In this document: positions 34,922 to 46,395 of the stretch, in pieces
How positions within the stretch are numbered: position 1 is the stretch's first letter
Layout of the letters: every line of letters begins with the position of its first letter
From: Zygnema cylindricum
Taxonomy: Eukaryota > Streptophyta > Zygnematophyceae > Zygnematales > Zygnemataceae
Direction: 5' to 3'
Assembly: GCA_037447655.1 (NCBI GenBank)
Contig: JBBHKE010002720.1
Span: 62,001-126,000, forward strand
DNA length: 64,000 nt
Notes under the pieces: generated by a model
What the model saw: the letters and a program-made list of their open reading frames with translations, nothing else
Databases searched by the model: none
Told to the model about the DNA's origin: nothing
Program-made: the position numbers and the translations under genes

Positions 34922-35651
34922 GAGTTAAGCTTGGTCAGCAACAGTCAAGTATTTATGATGGTTGTGCTTTAGGCAAGCTTCATAAACTTCCCTTACACCA
35001 AGCTGCAAATTTTAGAGCAACTAATATCTTAGAACTTGTTCATTCAGATGTGTGGGGACCCTCCAAAGTACCATCTCTTGCTGGCAACAAATACTTTGTC
35101 ACATTCACAGATGACTTCTCCAGATTTAGCAAAATCTATTTTATGAAGGAGAAAAAGGAGGTCTTCACCCACTTCAAACACTTTCGAATCTCGGCGGAGA
35201 AACTTCATGATAGATCGATTCTCTCCTTAAGATCTGATAATGGAGGTGAATATACTTCCAATGAGTTTGCTGATTATTTAAAAGAAGAGTTAAGCTTGGT
35301 CAGCAACAGTCAAGTATTTCTGATGGTTGTGCTTTAGGCAAGCTTCATAAACTTCCCTTACACCAAGCTGCAGATTTTAGAGCAACTAATATCTTAGAAC
35401 TTGTTCATTCAGATGTGTGGGGACCCTCCAAAGTACCATCTCTTGCTGGCAACAAATACTTTGTCACATTCACAGATGACTTCTCCAGATTTAGCAAAAT
35501 CTATTTTATGAAGGAGAAAAAGGAGGTCTTCACCCACTTCAAACACTTTCGAATCTCGGCGGAGAAACTTCATGATAGATCGATTCTCTCCTTAAGATCT
35601 GATAATGGAGGTGAATATACTTCCAATGAGTTTGCTGATTATTTAAAAGAA
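34922..35651 (+). repeat. 365-bp tandem duplication inside CopA integrase
   Basis: Units 34922-35286 and 35287-35651 are nearly identical, with differences such as TATTTATGATGG against TATTTCTGATGG. 365 is not a multiple of three, so the reading frame breaks at the joint. Confidence 0.93.
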
Positions 35652-37968
35652 AATGGTATATCTCACCAGTTCACTGTGCCTTACACTCCTGAGCAGAATG
35701 GAGTCTCAGAAAGGCTAAACAAAACTCTAACTGAGAGTGTCAAATCTATGATGGATGATAAAGGAATAGATGTTAAATTTTGGGCAGAAGTATACCAAAC
35801 TGCAGCATATATTAGGAACAGATTAGAAACTAGATCTGTTCAAGGGATGACACCTTATGAAGTGTGGACTGCCAGAAAACCAGATGTTTGTCACTTCAGA
35901 GTTTTTGGTAGCTAGTGTTTTGTACTAGACAATCTACCAAACTGGAAACCTAGTCCAAAGTCTAAGCCTGGATTCTTTATGGGATATGATGATGAATTTG
36001 TAGGATATAGAATTTATTGTCCTCAGAAACATACCATCCAAATTGCTAGAAATATTCAAGTAAAAGATGAGAGGGAGTCCATAGACGTATTTAGTATGGA
36101 TGAAAATGAGAAGAAAGAAAAACTACAAGAATATTTCATCTTGGATCAGATTCCCTTTCAGTCTGCTACAGCTTCTAGTTCTTCTTCCACTAGAGTGCAA
36201 AATATTGGAGTACCATCAGCTGCTGAACAACAAACAACAGCTGATCCTCAACTTCCAAGACCTCAATGTGGAGCTCGGTATCCAACCGTTCCAGCCTCAG
36301 ATTTTCCGCGGGGAAAAAGACAAAGTTCTCATTTAAGGGGAGAAGAAGTTCAATATGCTTTTTCTCCAACCACAGGGGAGCCTCTTACCATTCAGAAGGC
36401 ATTTTCTGTTCCTGAAAAAGATCATTGGATCTCAGCTGCAAATGATGAGATGAGATCGATCATGGAGGCCTAAACGTGGGAACTTGTGGAGCTTCCACCG
36501 GATCGGAAAGCCATTGGCTGCAAGTGGGTCTTCAAAGTGAAGCTCAACCCAGACAACACCATTGAAAGGTATAAAGCTCGTCTGGTTGCAAAGGGTTTTA
36601 GTCAAAAGGAAGGAATAGACTATATGGAAACCTTCTCTCCTGTTGTGAGGTTTTCTACTGTCAGAGTCTTGTTGTCCCTAGCTGCAATTGAGAATATGGA
36701 ATTGCATCAAATGGATGTTAAAACTGCGTTCTTCCATGGAGACTTAGAGGAAGTAATCTATATGAAGGTTATGTAGAAAAAGGAAAGGAAAATCTAGATT
36801 GTAAACTGTTGAAATCATTGTATGGATTGAAACAGGCTCCACGACAGTGGAATTTGAAGTTGGATGAGTTTCTTACCAGCTTGGGCTTTACAAGGATCAG
36901 CTCAGATCACTCTGTTTATGTCATGGAAGGAGATGATGGTGTGATTTATGTAGCAGTGTATGTAGATGATCTGCTGCTAATCAACAAATCATTGAATGAG
37001 ATAAATAAGATAAAAGCAACTCTGAATGCCAGGTTTGAAATGAAAGACTTAGGTGAAGCTAAGTATATCCTAGGCATTCAAGTAGAGAGAGATAGGAGTC
37101 AGAGAGTTATTTACCTCACTCACAGAGAAGCCATTGGAAATGTACTTTAAAGATTTGGCATGGCAGATGCAAAAGGGAGTGCAACTCCTATGGAGTTCTG
37201 GCCAAAGGTGGAAGGAAAGGAGACAGATGGAGGATTGACTCTCGAAGATGATATGGAACCAGGGGAGTCAGACTTCATGTCCACGATTCCCTACCGACAA
37301 ATCGTTGGGAGTCTTATCTACTTTATGAACTGCACTCGTCCGGATATTGCAGCGGCTGTTGGAGCTCTGAGTTGAAGTCTTCAGAATCCGAAGAAATCAG
37401 ATTGGGAGGCAACAAAACGAGTTCTGAGATACCTTGCAGGAACACGAGATCTCCGACTTTCTCTTGGAGGAGATGAAGTAAAAATCAGCACCTGGAGCGA
37501 TGCGAGCTATGGTGATATGCCAAGCCGACGTTCTACCACTAGATTCATTCTGAAGATCGGTAATGGTACTTGCTGCTGGACAAGCAAGCTCCAAAAGGTG
37601 ACTGCTCAGTCAACCATGGAAGCTGAATACATGGCAGCTAGCTCAGCTGTTAAGGAACTTCTTTGGTTAAAGTCTCTTTTACAAGAACTGAAATTTATGA
37701 AGTCTGGTCCTCAGGTCATTTGGTGTGACAATCAAGCTGCTATTGCTATTGCTTCTAATCCTAGTCATCATTTCAAAAGCAAACATATCGACATTAAGTT
37801 ACACTTTGTGAGGGAAAAGGTGATGGGCAGAATTCTGAAACTCAGCTACTTACCTGATGAGAAGATGTTGGCGGATATGATGACAAAACCCTTACCTGCC
37901 CCAAAATTGAAATTCTGTAGAGAGGGATGTGGTCTAAGTGGTTAGTAGAGTCTAAAGCTTTAGGGGAG

Positions 37969-38850
37969 TGTTGTTTTGAAAGCTTTAGTCCTCACTAAGC
38001 TTCAAAGGCGAGGGGAGTGTCTTCTCAGTACTTAGAATACTTTGTGAAAAGTCTGGTTCAGTATGTACTAGAATTAATGTTACAGTGAACACTGAGGGAG
38101 TTCACAGTGTGACACACTTCAGGGCACGCGTCGGTAAATGAGACACTCTACAAAGATCCGTTTGTACTATTCAGACTTATCATAAAGACCGAAGTGTCAC
38201 ATAATAATTTCATCTTGGATGCAACTTCGAAATGATGGACAGTGAAGATTTGCTGCCGACGGAAGGTGATCATTTGGGACCATGTCTGTAATTATCTGAC
38301 GTGTTTGTACACGGTGTACTGTGATGTTACTTATCTCTAGTTTGTACAGAAGCGTGTTTTGTTTGATTAGTGTCTCAGTTCAGATTCTTTCTGTATGACA
38401 TACCTTGATATATTCAGGTATCCTCTTTTAGATAGTAGATATTATTGATGCATGGCTAGTATGCTTCCTTTGCTTAGTTAGAGCAATAAGTGGCTGCTAG
38501 CTCTTAGAAGGATATATATTATAGGTATAAGAATAGGACTAAGCCATCTCAGAATTAGGAACTTGTTGTATCAAAATTATGTTGTGACATTTTTGATATC
38601 TTTGACTGAGAATATCTCTCAGATCTGTTTGCATATTTCTGTGTAAATTTGCATTTGTGTTCCTTTGTGAATTATCTGCATTGTGTCAGATTTGTAGGCC
38701 ATTTGGTTGCCTAAATTATCTTTGAATGTGTTCCAAAGTTGTGTGTATTTTTTTTGAGCATCTGTGAGAGCTTCTTGCGTATCTGAATTCTGTGATGTCT
38801 ACTCCAGCATCATCTTCATCTTCAGTTGGTGTAGCAGTCATAGAAAAACA
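37969..38850 (+). repeat. CopA 3' LTR
   Basis: 882 bp, from TGTTGTTTTGAAAG to AGAAAAACA, followed by the duplication CAAGT. It also carries the ATG of gag, at 38795, 56 nt before its end. Confidence 0.92.
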
Positions 38851-38967
38851 CAAGTGTGGGGACTTGAGTGAGGAGTTAGAGGCAGGCTGTCAATATCTAC
38901 TATTTGTTTTTTATTTTGCAATCTCTAGACGTAGAAAATACTTGAATTCCAACACTCCCGTTATTTT

Positions 38968-39420
38968 CTAGTCCAATTTTCTTTCAACTCCCATAAAAAA
39001 CAACAAATACATATATATATATTTTTCCTTTTCCAATTTCATTTTTCCTTCATGAAGCTTAAAGCGAATACCTTTATATTTTAGAAAGTCTATTAGATGA
39101 CCAAAAATATTTTCATCTTGTCGATCATACATTTTATTTTGCATGCCACTTTTCATAAATCGAAGCAAAGATTTTATCCACCTCATTTCTTTTTCATCCA
39201 CATTAAATCCACTTTCCCTCTTGCAATTCAAACAACCAGCCCCATCCCCAACCTTCAACACATACCCGGATGATAACCCTTTTACAGGCACATTTTCACA
39301 AGCGACATCACACCAAGTAGTGATGTCAAATCCATCCACCCCCAAATATTCCCAACAAACAGTAGTCCCCACTAAGTTCCTCATAAAATCTACATCTTTC
39401 GTACTCATATTTTTATCCAT
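38968..39420 (-). pseudogene. CopB RNase H-like remnant
   Basis: A decayed frame with recognisable islands of the copia RNase H end (a TTWCDVACENVP-like stretch, KWIKSLL-like and FLKYKGIRFKLHEGKMK). Catalytic residues are not preserved. It lies just before the 3' LTR. Confidence 0.55.
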
Positions 39421-39574
39421 GATAATTACCCCATTTTCTGAACTTCCCTCACTCTCTCCTATGGAATTCTTCCACTATCACTTTCTATTTTAATTCCCAA
39501 TAAATATTTCTTCTCCCCTAAACCTTTAATCAAATATTTCTCTTCTCCCCTATCCTTTAAAACCTCTTCGAGTT

Positions 39575-40660
39575 TCACTCCCCCCTTTCCTCGGAATCCG
39601 TTGAAGTCTCTCTTTCCGACCAGATTTCTGTTTCCCTATTATCTATAAAATTATCCTCATTAATTTTATCTTTCCCGTTTTCACTTATGGATCCTAGATC
39701 TGACTTTCTCATCTCTAAGTCATACACTCTACACTCCTCGACATCCTCAAGTACCTTCTCTCTCTTTACTTCCCTTATACCTCCAAAAGCACACTGTTGC
39801 CTTTGTGCAATTTCTGTGTACTTTTCTCTCTTCCCCATTCTACCGATGTGAAAAAGCTCCAATTTTTCTTCATCCTCTTTCTCCTCTTCCTCTTCGTCCT
39901 CCTCATCCACATTCCAACTTCCAAGTTTTTCCAAACAAGGGCATTCCTCCATATAATGACCCGGTTCCCTACAAAAGAAGCAAACCCCTTTTTTCAAAGC
40001 TCCCGTGTCTTTTTCTCTCCCTCTTTTTCCACCAAAGTTCCGATAAGGTTTACCTTTGTCTTTCTTCCTCTCATCACGCTTTCGCTCGTCACCACCGTTT
40101 CTCTCATCACGCTTCCGCCAATCACCGCCGTTCCTCTCGTCATGCTTTCGCCAATCACCACCACCTGTAAATGCATTCACCCTGTCACTTCCCCTACGAA
40201 GCTCCAAAGTGCTTTCCCTCACAAGAATTATCCCCATGGTAAAGCTCTAAGTCCATGAGGAACCATCAAGTGCCTGCATACGACAAATGATGTTTTTGTA
40301 CTCATCTGACAGTTTCATAAGAAGTGTATTAATCTTACTCTCCTCAGATTCTACATATCCCGCACTAGCTAGCTCAACATATAACGCAACAATATCATTG
40401 CAAAACTCTATCATGCTACCGCCTTTATAAACGTAGGCCTTTATTTCTTGTTTTACTAATTGCTGCCTTTGAATAGTCTCACTCCTATAAATATGACTTG
40501 GTGCTTCCCATATCCGTGAAGACTTGGTTAGACTTAAAAGAATGATAGCTATCGACTTAGACACATATCTAAGTATAAGATGTTTTGCTATAATGTTTTT
40601 GTATTCCCATATTTTTCTGTCATTTTCTTCAGTTTTAGTCCCTACATGTGGTACCATAGC
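39575..40660 (-). pseudogene. CopB Gag with charged tail, one in-frame stop
   Basis: Two open segments (above 40247 and 40237-39575) are in the same frame, separated by a single TAG just after a DGSSWT motif. The first resembles copia Gag (KGGSMIEFCND, LMKLSDEYKN). The second has copies of RDERNGGDWRK, a CCHC knuckle CFFCREPGHYMEEC, and then an acidic run (DEEDEEEEEKEDEE). No protease or polymerase follows. The long repeat-free tail after the knuckle is unlike standard copia Gag and is shared in style, not sequence, with CopD. Confidence 0.7.
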
Positions 40661-41839
40661 TGAGAGCCTAACTCCCCTCAGTGTAGGCAGATCCAAAGAA
40701 GCTAATCTAGATAGTGTCGACTCCAAGTTGTTATAAACCCAAATGACTGACCCCTTGACAGTCAAAACCCCAATATAGATCCACCCCTGTGAAATAACAC
40801 TTTCTGTGTGCTTAGTTCCACCACAGAATGCAAAGTTAGAATATGAGATTTGGACACATTCACCCACTTTGACTTTCCCTTAGAAATGCAGCCACCCTGG
40901 CAGACAAAACCTCTGACCGACTACACCCCTGTGTAGCATGAACTCCTCTGAGTCTGCACCAAAAAAAATCACTAAAAATGGTCAAGTAAATTGATAGTTA
41001 TGGCTGCCCAAAGTTAGCCATTTATACAAGGTGCTCTCTCGGAGAGAGGGTCGTATCTATCAAATTTTTCTAAGTCCTATCTCCCTCTAAAACTTTATCT
41101 ACTGAAGTACGGCACCAATTAAAATACTGTGTCGTACAGAAAAGTACAGGTGTCGGTGTACTTTTTGTATGGCCATAGTACGACATCGCCAAAATGTTGA
41201 CACATGTCATATCTGGATTCGTTTTCCTAATCCCCGGAGTTGCCGCAATCCAATGTAGCTTTGCCACGTGTCACTCGATGTGGCGGTGATCGCAAACCGC
41301 CAAAATCCTACTCCGCGATCTCGGCATCCTTCACGGCCGTCTGATCGAAACTGGATTTCAATCGTGGCCGTCATAAATACTTAGGCGTTATTCTTTCCGA
41401 CGTTAAACAAAATGCGCGGTATTTATTTCGTAGCCGTACCGTACGTCGTACTTTACACAACTGTTTCTATGCATTATGTATATAGTCCGCGTTAAATGAA
41501 TTAGTCAAATTGTAACTATTTATTTAACTATCATACACAATATACTCTATCCTATAACCTAGACTATTAGGATAAGGTTACCGGTTATTGCGAGTTTGAC
41601 GCAGGTAGGTACCAGGATCAAATCCTGGCTCCGTGAAACTAGCTTTTAGAAAACCCAATGGAACAAATGCCTGTCTCTCTCTAGACAGCACAGGCATCCT
41701 TGGCTAACTCCTCCTCCAGTCTTCGGTGACTGCGACAAGTGTGGGGACTTGAGTGAGGAGTTAGAGGCAGGCTATCAATATCTACTATTTGCTTTTTATT
41801 TTGCAATCTCTAAACCTAGAAAATTCTTGAATTCCAACA
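40661..41839 (-). repeat. CopB 5' LTR
   Basis: 1179 bp, with TG...CA ends on the minus strand. A degenerate PBS-like stretch follows at 40647-40660. It contains the T-arm-like hairpin CCAGGATCAAATCCTGG near 41610 on the plus strand. Confidence 0.8.
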
Positions 41840-41899
41840 ATTTTTGTATGACACATTGTTTTGATTGGTGCCATACAATACAAGTAAAGGGATTAGAGA

Positions 41900-43011
41900 T
41901 ATAATTCTGTGATCTCCATTGGTACACAGAATGTCTAGCTTATATGAAGCCTCTAGGATAATATTAGCACTTTTGACTTGGACAATGAATTAGTTCCACC
42001 GTGGCACGCAAAAACTCTAACCGACTACACCCCTGTGTAGCTTGGACTCCCCTGAGTCCGCTGCAAAAAGAATCACTGAATTTGCTCACCTGAGCATTAA
42101 ATTACGGTTGTTCAAAGACAACATATTTGTACATATAGCCTCTAGGAGAGAGGACTTTCCAAATTTCCTTTAAGTCATGAAAAACTCATAATAGCTACTC
42201 TAAACGAATCAAAATAGAGTACCCTAATTATTGTACATACAAAGTACAACAGCCGCCGTACTTTATGTATGCATATATTCGGCACCACTCCCGGTATGCC
42301 ACGTGTCCAAAAGGTCAACGTCATTTTGTCTTTTTTCTCTTCCAGCATCTTATATGATGATGCCACGTGTCATTTCCTCCCATTTCGCCGAACTGCTCCC
42401 AGATAGTTGTTCCGGCATACCGGCACTCACGCGTGCTGTCCGTTCATTTTACGGTGATTTATTTCAGCCGTTCGATCTTCCAGCGCGCTGAATAAATGTT
42501 GACCGTTGAATTTGACCGGTCAATGTTCCGTGTTGACAGTTGAATTTCGTCGGTCAACATTCCGTGTTGATCGCTTGAAATTCTTTCTTGCTTTGTGAGC
42601 CGTCGATCGCGACATTTAATTTCGTCCGTCGAAATCAAATGTCTGTTTCATTTATTTCTTGCGGTACTGCATTTCGTGCGGTACCACACGTTCCATGTTT
42701 CGTTTTGTTCTGTAAGATGTTAAAAAGAATATGCCCTAGGTTTATCTTTAAATAGTTATCAAATACAACGTATCCATCGATTAATTATGACCTAACAGAT
42801 AAGGCGGACGCCTTTTCCGCACGACATTTGTTTGGAGGTTACAGGATCAAATCTTGCATGTGGCAACATAACTTTTACAGGAGCCTTGATTTCTGCCTAT
42901 CTTCTCATCTGCCTAAAGCAGCCATGGCTGCCTGTCAATTCTCAGTGACTACGACAAGTATGAGAACTGCAGGACCGAAAAAGATAAAATATAAAATATC
43001 ACTTTTCAACA
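41900..43011 (-). mobile_element. Solo LTR L2 (minus orientation)
   Basis: 1112 bp, flanked by AGAGA at 41895-41899 and 43012-43016, inserted into L1. On the minus strand it starts TGTTGAAAAG; its other end shows TA in place of TG on the plus strand. It carries the AGCCATGGCT palindrome and a B-box-like stretch near 42845. Confidence 0.78.
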
Positions 43012-43437
43012 AGAGAGGGGTTATAGACTTAGTAAAATTTGAGGCAAACAGCCTCTGCATATGTACAAATAGGTCATCTTTGGCCCTTTATAATTTACTG
43101 CTTAGGGGAGCAAATTCAGAGAATTTTTTTTTTATAGACTCAAGGGAGTCTTATCTTCGTGAGGTTGAAGGTGGTCAGAGTTTTTGTCTGCCAGGGTGGC
43201 TATACTTCTTGCTGAAACACCAAGGGGTCAGAGTTATCGTAGGTGCTTCGTGTGAGCTGCCTACTATGAGGACCAATGGAAGTCTCACAAATACAAAAGC
43301 TTGGCGTGTGTGTCGTTATCTATCAACGGTATTGTGTGTTATGTTACAATCAAAAAGCAGAACGATTCATTTTTAATTTTTAAAAGTAGACTCGATGTGG
43401 ATTACAAATTTTGTTAGATATTATGGCATTTGATTCA

Positions 43438-44527
43438 ACAGCATAGCCACAAGCATAAAAGATCTGACGTAAAGGAATAGAAGACATTTCCTTAAACCAA
43501 GACTTGTTCCAACACATGTGTGAAGAGCTGCCGGAATCCATTATCCATCCGAGGTCCTTTTCTCCTTCCATCATGTCGAGTTTGGCGAGAGCAAAGAACT
43601 CTTTGTCATCAGTTTTTGGAAAACTGATCACATCAGGTGTCGTTTCCTCGGTCTTTTTCTTCTCCAATTCCGTATCCTCCGCTGAAAATGCAACAATTTT
43701 ATTCGGAGGTTTTTGGGAAATGGGAGGTCCGCGGTGTCTCCATCCTTTCCGAAAGGTACCTGTTTCAAGAGCTTTTATATACAAAGGACAAGCTCTGAAG
43801 GAGTGACCATCAGTATAGCAATAAACACATTTCTCAAACTGAGGATTAAACTGATTCCCTTGATATCTATTTTCCCTCTGAAACTGAGCCGTAAATGCTA
43901 CAGCTGGTTTTCCAAATCCTAAAACTGTCTGAGTAGCCTCTTCTGCCAAGATAAACTCTATAGCTGTTTGCAAATTCCAAAGAGGTTTAGACAATTTTTT
44001 CATTTCATCTGAGGCTCCTTTATATTCATTAGGAAGCCCCTTTAGGAGAATCATGGCCTGATGATAAGGGGAGAAAGTCCCCCCAGAACATGCATTTTCT
44101 GACAGTAACATTCGAAACCGATTAGTGTATTCCACCATGCTACCACCTGTGTACTTATACTCATAGATTTGACCAGCAGTTATAATCTCATGCTGGTCAC
44201 TAGCTTTAACATAAGAAGATTTCAATGCATCCCACAAATCTGATGCCTTTGCAACATTAATATATGTCATATGCAATTCTTTTGATATCATAAGCTTTAC
44301 TAAATGCAAAGCCTGGTCATTTTTCTGATCAAAACTGGCATCAGATTCTGCCAATGATCCATTTAACACATCAATAAGTTTCATTGCTTGAAGTAAGACT
44401 TAACCAAATCTGCCCAATACAGATATTCACGTCCATCAAAGACCGGAATTCGTGAAGGCGGGCCCGTGACCTGTTGTTCTGAGACAAGTGTTGGTACTGA
44501 AGATGAAGAAGATGCAGCAGTAGTCAT
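43438..44527 (-). pseudogene. CopC gag-protease fragment
   Basis: A long Gag frame starts in the LTR at 44527, with a frame break near 44384. It contains the CCHC knuckle CVYCYTDGHSFRAC and a protease with DSGSSSHMCWNK, then breaks off after YACGYAVE near 43438. Integrase, RT and RNase H are missing, so this is a 5' fragment. Its PBS is 44457-44471 (GGTCACGGGCCCGCC on the minus strand, 12 of 15 matching the presumed tRNA complement). Confidence 0.85.
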
Positions 44528-45233
44528 CGTAGAACAAATCAAGAGAGGAAGCTTCCACAAATACCGATGGCTGAAAAGCAACTTTGACAGACTATAAATT
44601 TCAGAAAAACGCTCCAAACGTCCTGAAAATTTGCCACAATGTAGATAACATACAAAGGAACACACACACAAAATTTCAATGAATTACGCTCACAAATCTG
44701 TGAGATATGTAGAAATGAAATTACATACAAACCTATGTTGTACATAATATTTACACCGACATCTCCACAATCTTCGTACGTCAAAAACCAAGCTACCACT
44801 AAGTAACCACTAAACAAATATCATTACTCAAAATCTATACTAGTTACATTATCAGCAGCTGCGTCAGCTGCTTTGTCCGTGCCGATCATATCAAGGTAAC
44901 CGCAGCTGCGTTGACTCGTCTGCGTCGCAGCTGCTCCGTACCGGCGGCGCATATTCATCCAAAATAACCGCAGTTGCGTTGTCCAGTCTGCGTCGCAACT
45001 GCGCCGTACCGGCGGTACCTATTTCAATATTTCGTTTATTCCACATCGGATCGCTTCGCGATCCGCCGTCCATTTGTCAATGCTTGTACCCGCCACTCAG
45101 TGAGTCTTTTACATCACTTTAGTTATATCCGTTTGTTCGCTCCCCCAATCCATGAATCCATTCAAACCTCCACATTAAATTCCATAGCGCACGAAATGTC
45201 GCGTACGCACGAAACAAACTTTTCAAAACAACA
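44472..45233 (-). repeat. Chimeric LTR joining CopC and CopD
   Basis: 44472-44726 resembles the end of the S2-type LTR and carries the CopC gag start. 44727-45233 is almost identical to 48536-49043, the beginning of the CopD 5' LTR (three substitutions and one indel by eye). A purine run, CGGGGGAG on the minus strand, abuts the LTR start at 45233. Confidence 0.75.
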
Positions 45234-46395
45234 CTCCCCCGAAAATTTAGTTTCGTGCATCTATAAAAATATGCATCGTGTAATGTTATGTTGCTACGCT
45301 GCGCTAGTTCGACATCGCAGCGCAGTATGAATACAATATGCAGCGTGTACTGCTATGCTGCTACGCTGCGCTAGTTCGACATCGCAGCGCAGTAGCTGCT
45401 CCTTTCACCCTTAACTTCCTCGTCATATCTACTGAGAACTAAAGCTTTCACTTTCAACACTCCCCTAAAGCTTTAGACTCAGTAGTCCATGCATATATTT
45501 CTACCCTAATGAAGATACAAACAAATTTAGCAACCTCCACTTTTAATGATTGAATAAATATTAGCCAAAACAATACATCACCACTGTTTTGCTGACGTCG
45601 CCATGTTCCATTTGCCTTGCGCAAAACCACCACGTTGCAGAATTTGTCGTGTAACAGCTCCCCGTAAGTCATAAATGTGAAACTGTCACTTTCACTAACG
45701 CTGTAACACCACTCTTTCCGATGCGTTGCTATAATTCGTTGCTGCGTTGCGAAGCGAACTGCTTCAGCTAATTCTCCACTGCTTCCGCTGCGTTCCTGCC
45801 ATGTCTTCCAAACTTCCCCTTCTTGACAACTTCCTCTTTGTCGAGTCAGTTATTTAATATTCAAACACTCTTTTTCTTCCAAAAAAAAAAACTTTATCAA
45901 CCATTTCCTTAATTTCCATGAATTTTACAGACTAACAGACTTGAATATCGTCCCGTAACAACTCCCCCTATGCCATAAACGTCAAATTGTCCTTTCAATA
46001 ATGATATAATACCTCTCTAGTAACTTTGAATTCCACACGTAATTGTCACTTAGTAATATGATCTATATTTGTCTAACATATTTATCTTCTACCCACTTTT
46101 ATCAAACAACTGTTGTACCTCCTCCCCTATCAAATACTTCCACATCATCAGCTGCGCTGCTATGCTGCTTCGTGACGTGAACTGCTTCCGATGATTCGCC
46201 ACTGCTTCTGCTACCTCATTCGTTTTCAAAAATACATAAATAACACTTTTTGTTTCTTTTCAACTAGAAATAACGTTAAATCTAAAATCCTACCAATAAT
46301 ATTGGATGAAACAGGAGCTTGTCTTTATAAGTTATACCTGTAATATACGTTTTTCCAAACTTTATGATTTCTCTAAATTCACGTTCTTCAGAAAA
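45234..46395 (-). other. CopD 3' non-coding region
   Basis: AT-rich sequence with no domain. Near 45288-45330 and 45357-45395 a unit containing TACGCTGCGCTAG..ATCGCAGCGCAGTA is present twice; each can form a hairpin. An LTR-like start (minus strand TGTTGAAAGTGAAAGC) lies at 45459. Confidence 0.5.

Larger units (their letters stand above)
33461..37945 (+). pseudogene. CopA gag-pol, broken copy
   Basis: Gag begins in the LTR at 33461. The Gag part is followed by a CCHC knuckle, CVFCYNQGHLYKQC, near 34161-34202. Protease shows DSGSSSHM near 34460. Integrase has the HKRLGHVHYD start, but the first zinc-binding Cys is Tyr in one duplicate and Ser in the other, and the DDE residues lie in HSDVWGP, RSDNGGE and PEQNGVSER. 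RT has YVDDLL near 36957, and RNase H has WSDASYGD and CDNQAA. Breaks include a stop in the PBS region before 33517, stops near 34142, 34403, 34751, 35913, 36471, 36774, 37148 and 37373, and a frameshift from the 365-bp duplication. It is not functional. Confidence 0.9.
32634..38850 (+). mobile_element. CopA: Ty1/copia element nested in the CopB 3' LTR
   Basis: The LTRs are 32634-33516 (883 bp) and 37969-38850 (882 bp), with about 20 differences by eye. The element starts TG and ends CA, and is flanked by CAAGT at 32629-32633 and 38851-38855. The intact second copy of the host LTR (near 41735) shows the empty site. The PBS is 33517-33531, and the polypurine stretch CTTTAGGGGAG ends at 37968. 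Order gag, protease, integrase, RT, RNase H is that of Ty1/copia. Confidence 0.92.
31552..41839 (-). mobile_element. CopB: gag-only copia element, split by CopA
   Basis: The 3' LTR is 31552-32633 plus 38856-38954 (1181 bp once CopA and its duplication are removed), and the 5' LTR is 40661-41839 (1179 bp). The internal region is only about 1.7 kb. A purine-rich stretch (AATAACGGGAG on the minus strand) abuts the 3' LTR start at 38954. Internally only a gag remnant and a fragment like the end of RNase H are seen; protease, integrase and reverse transcriptase are absent. It lies in LTR L1. I found no clear target duplication. Confidence 0.75.
30877..43287 (+). mobile_element. Solo LTR L1 (plus orientation), split by CopB and L2
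   Basis: Three pieces, 30877-31551, 41840-41894 and 43012-43287, align in order to the reverse complement of the CopB LTR. Shared words include AGTCCCCACACTTG-like, GAGCCATGGCT, GATTGGTGCC..TAC, AGAGGGG..TAGACTTAG and CTGCCAGGGTGGCT. Its ends are approximate and no target duplication was found. It is the oldest layer of the nest. Confidence 0.65.

Noticed and set aside
39797-40258. Plus-strand frame of 153 codons rich in Phe, Leu and Ser
   Set aside because: It is the antisense of the charged CopB Gag tail.
44891-45330. Frames of 60 and 118 codons repeated at 48700-49115
   Set aside because: They lie in duplicated LTR sequence; their repetition reflects the LTR, not a gene family.
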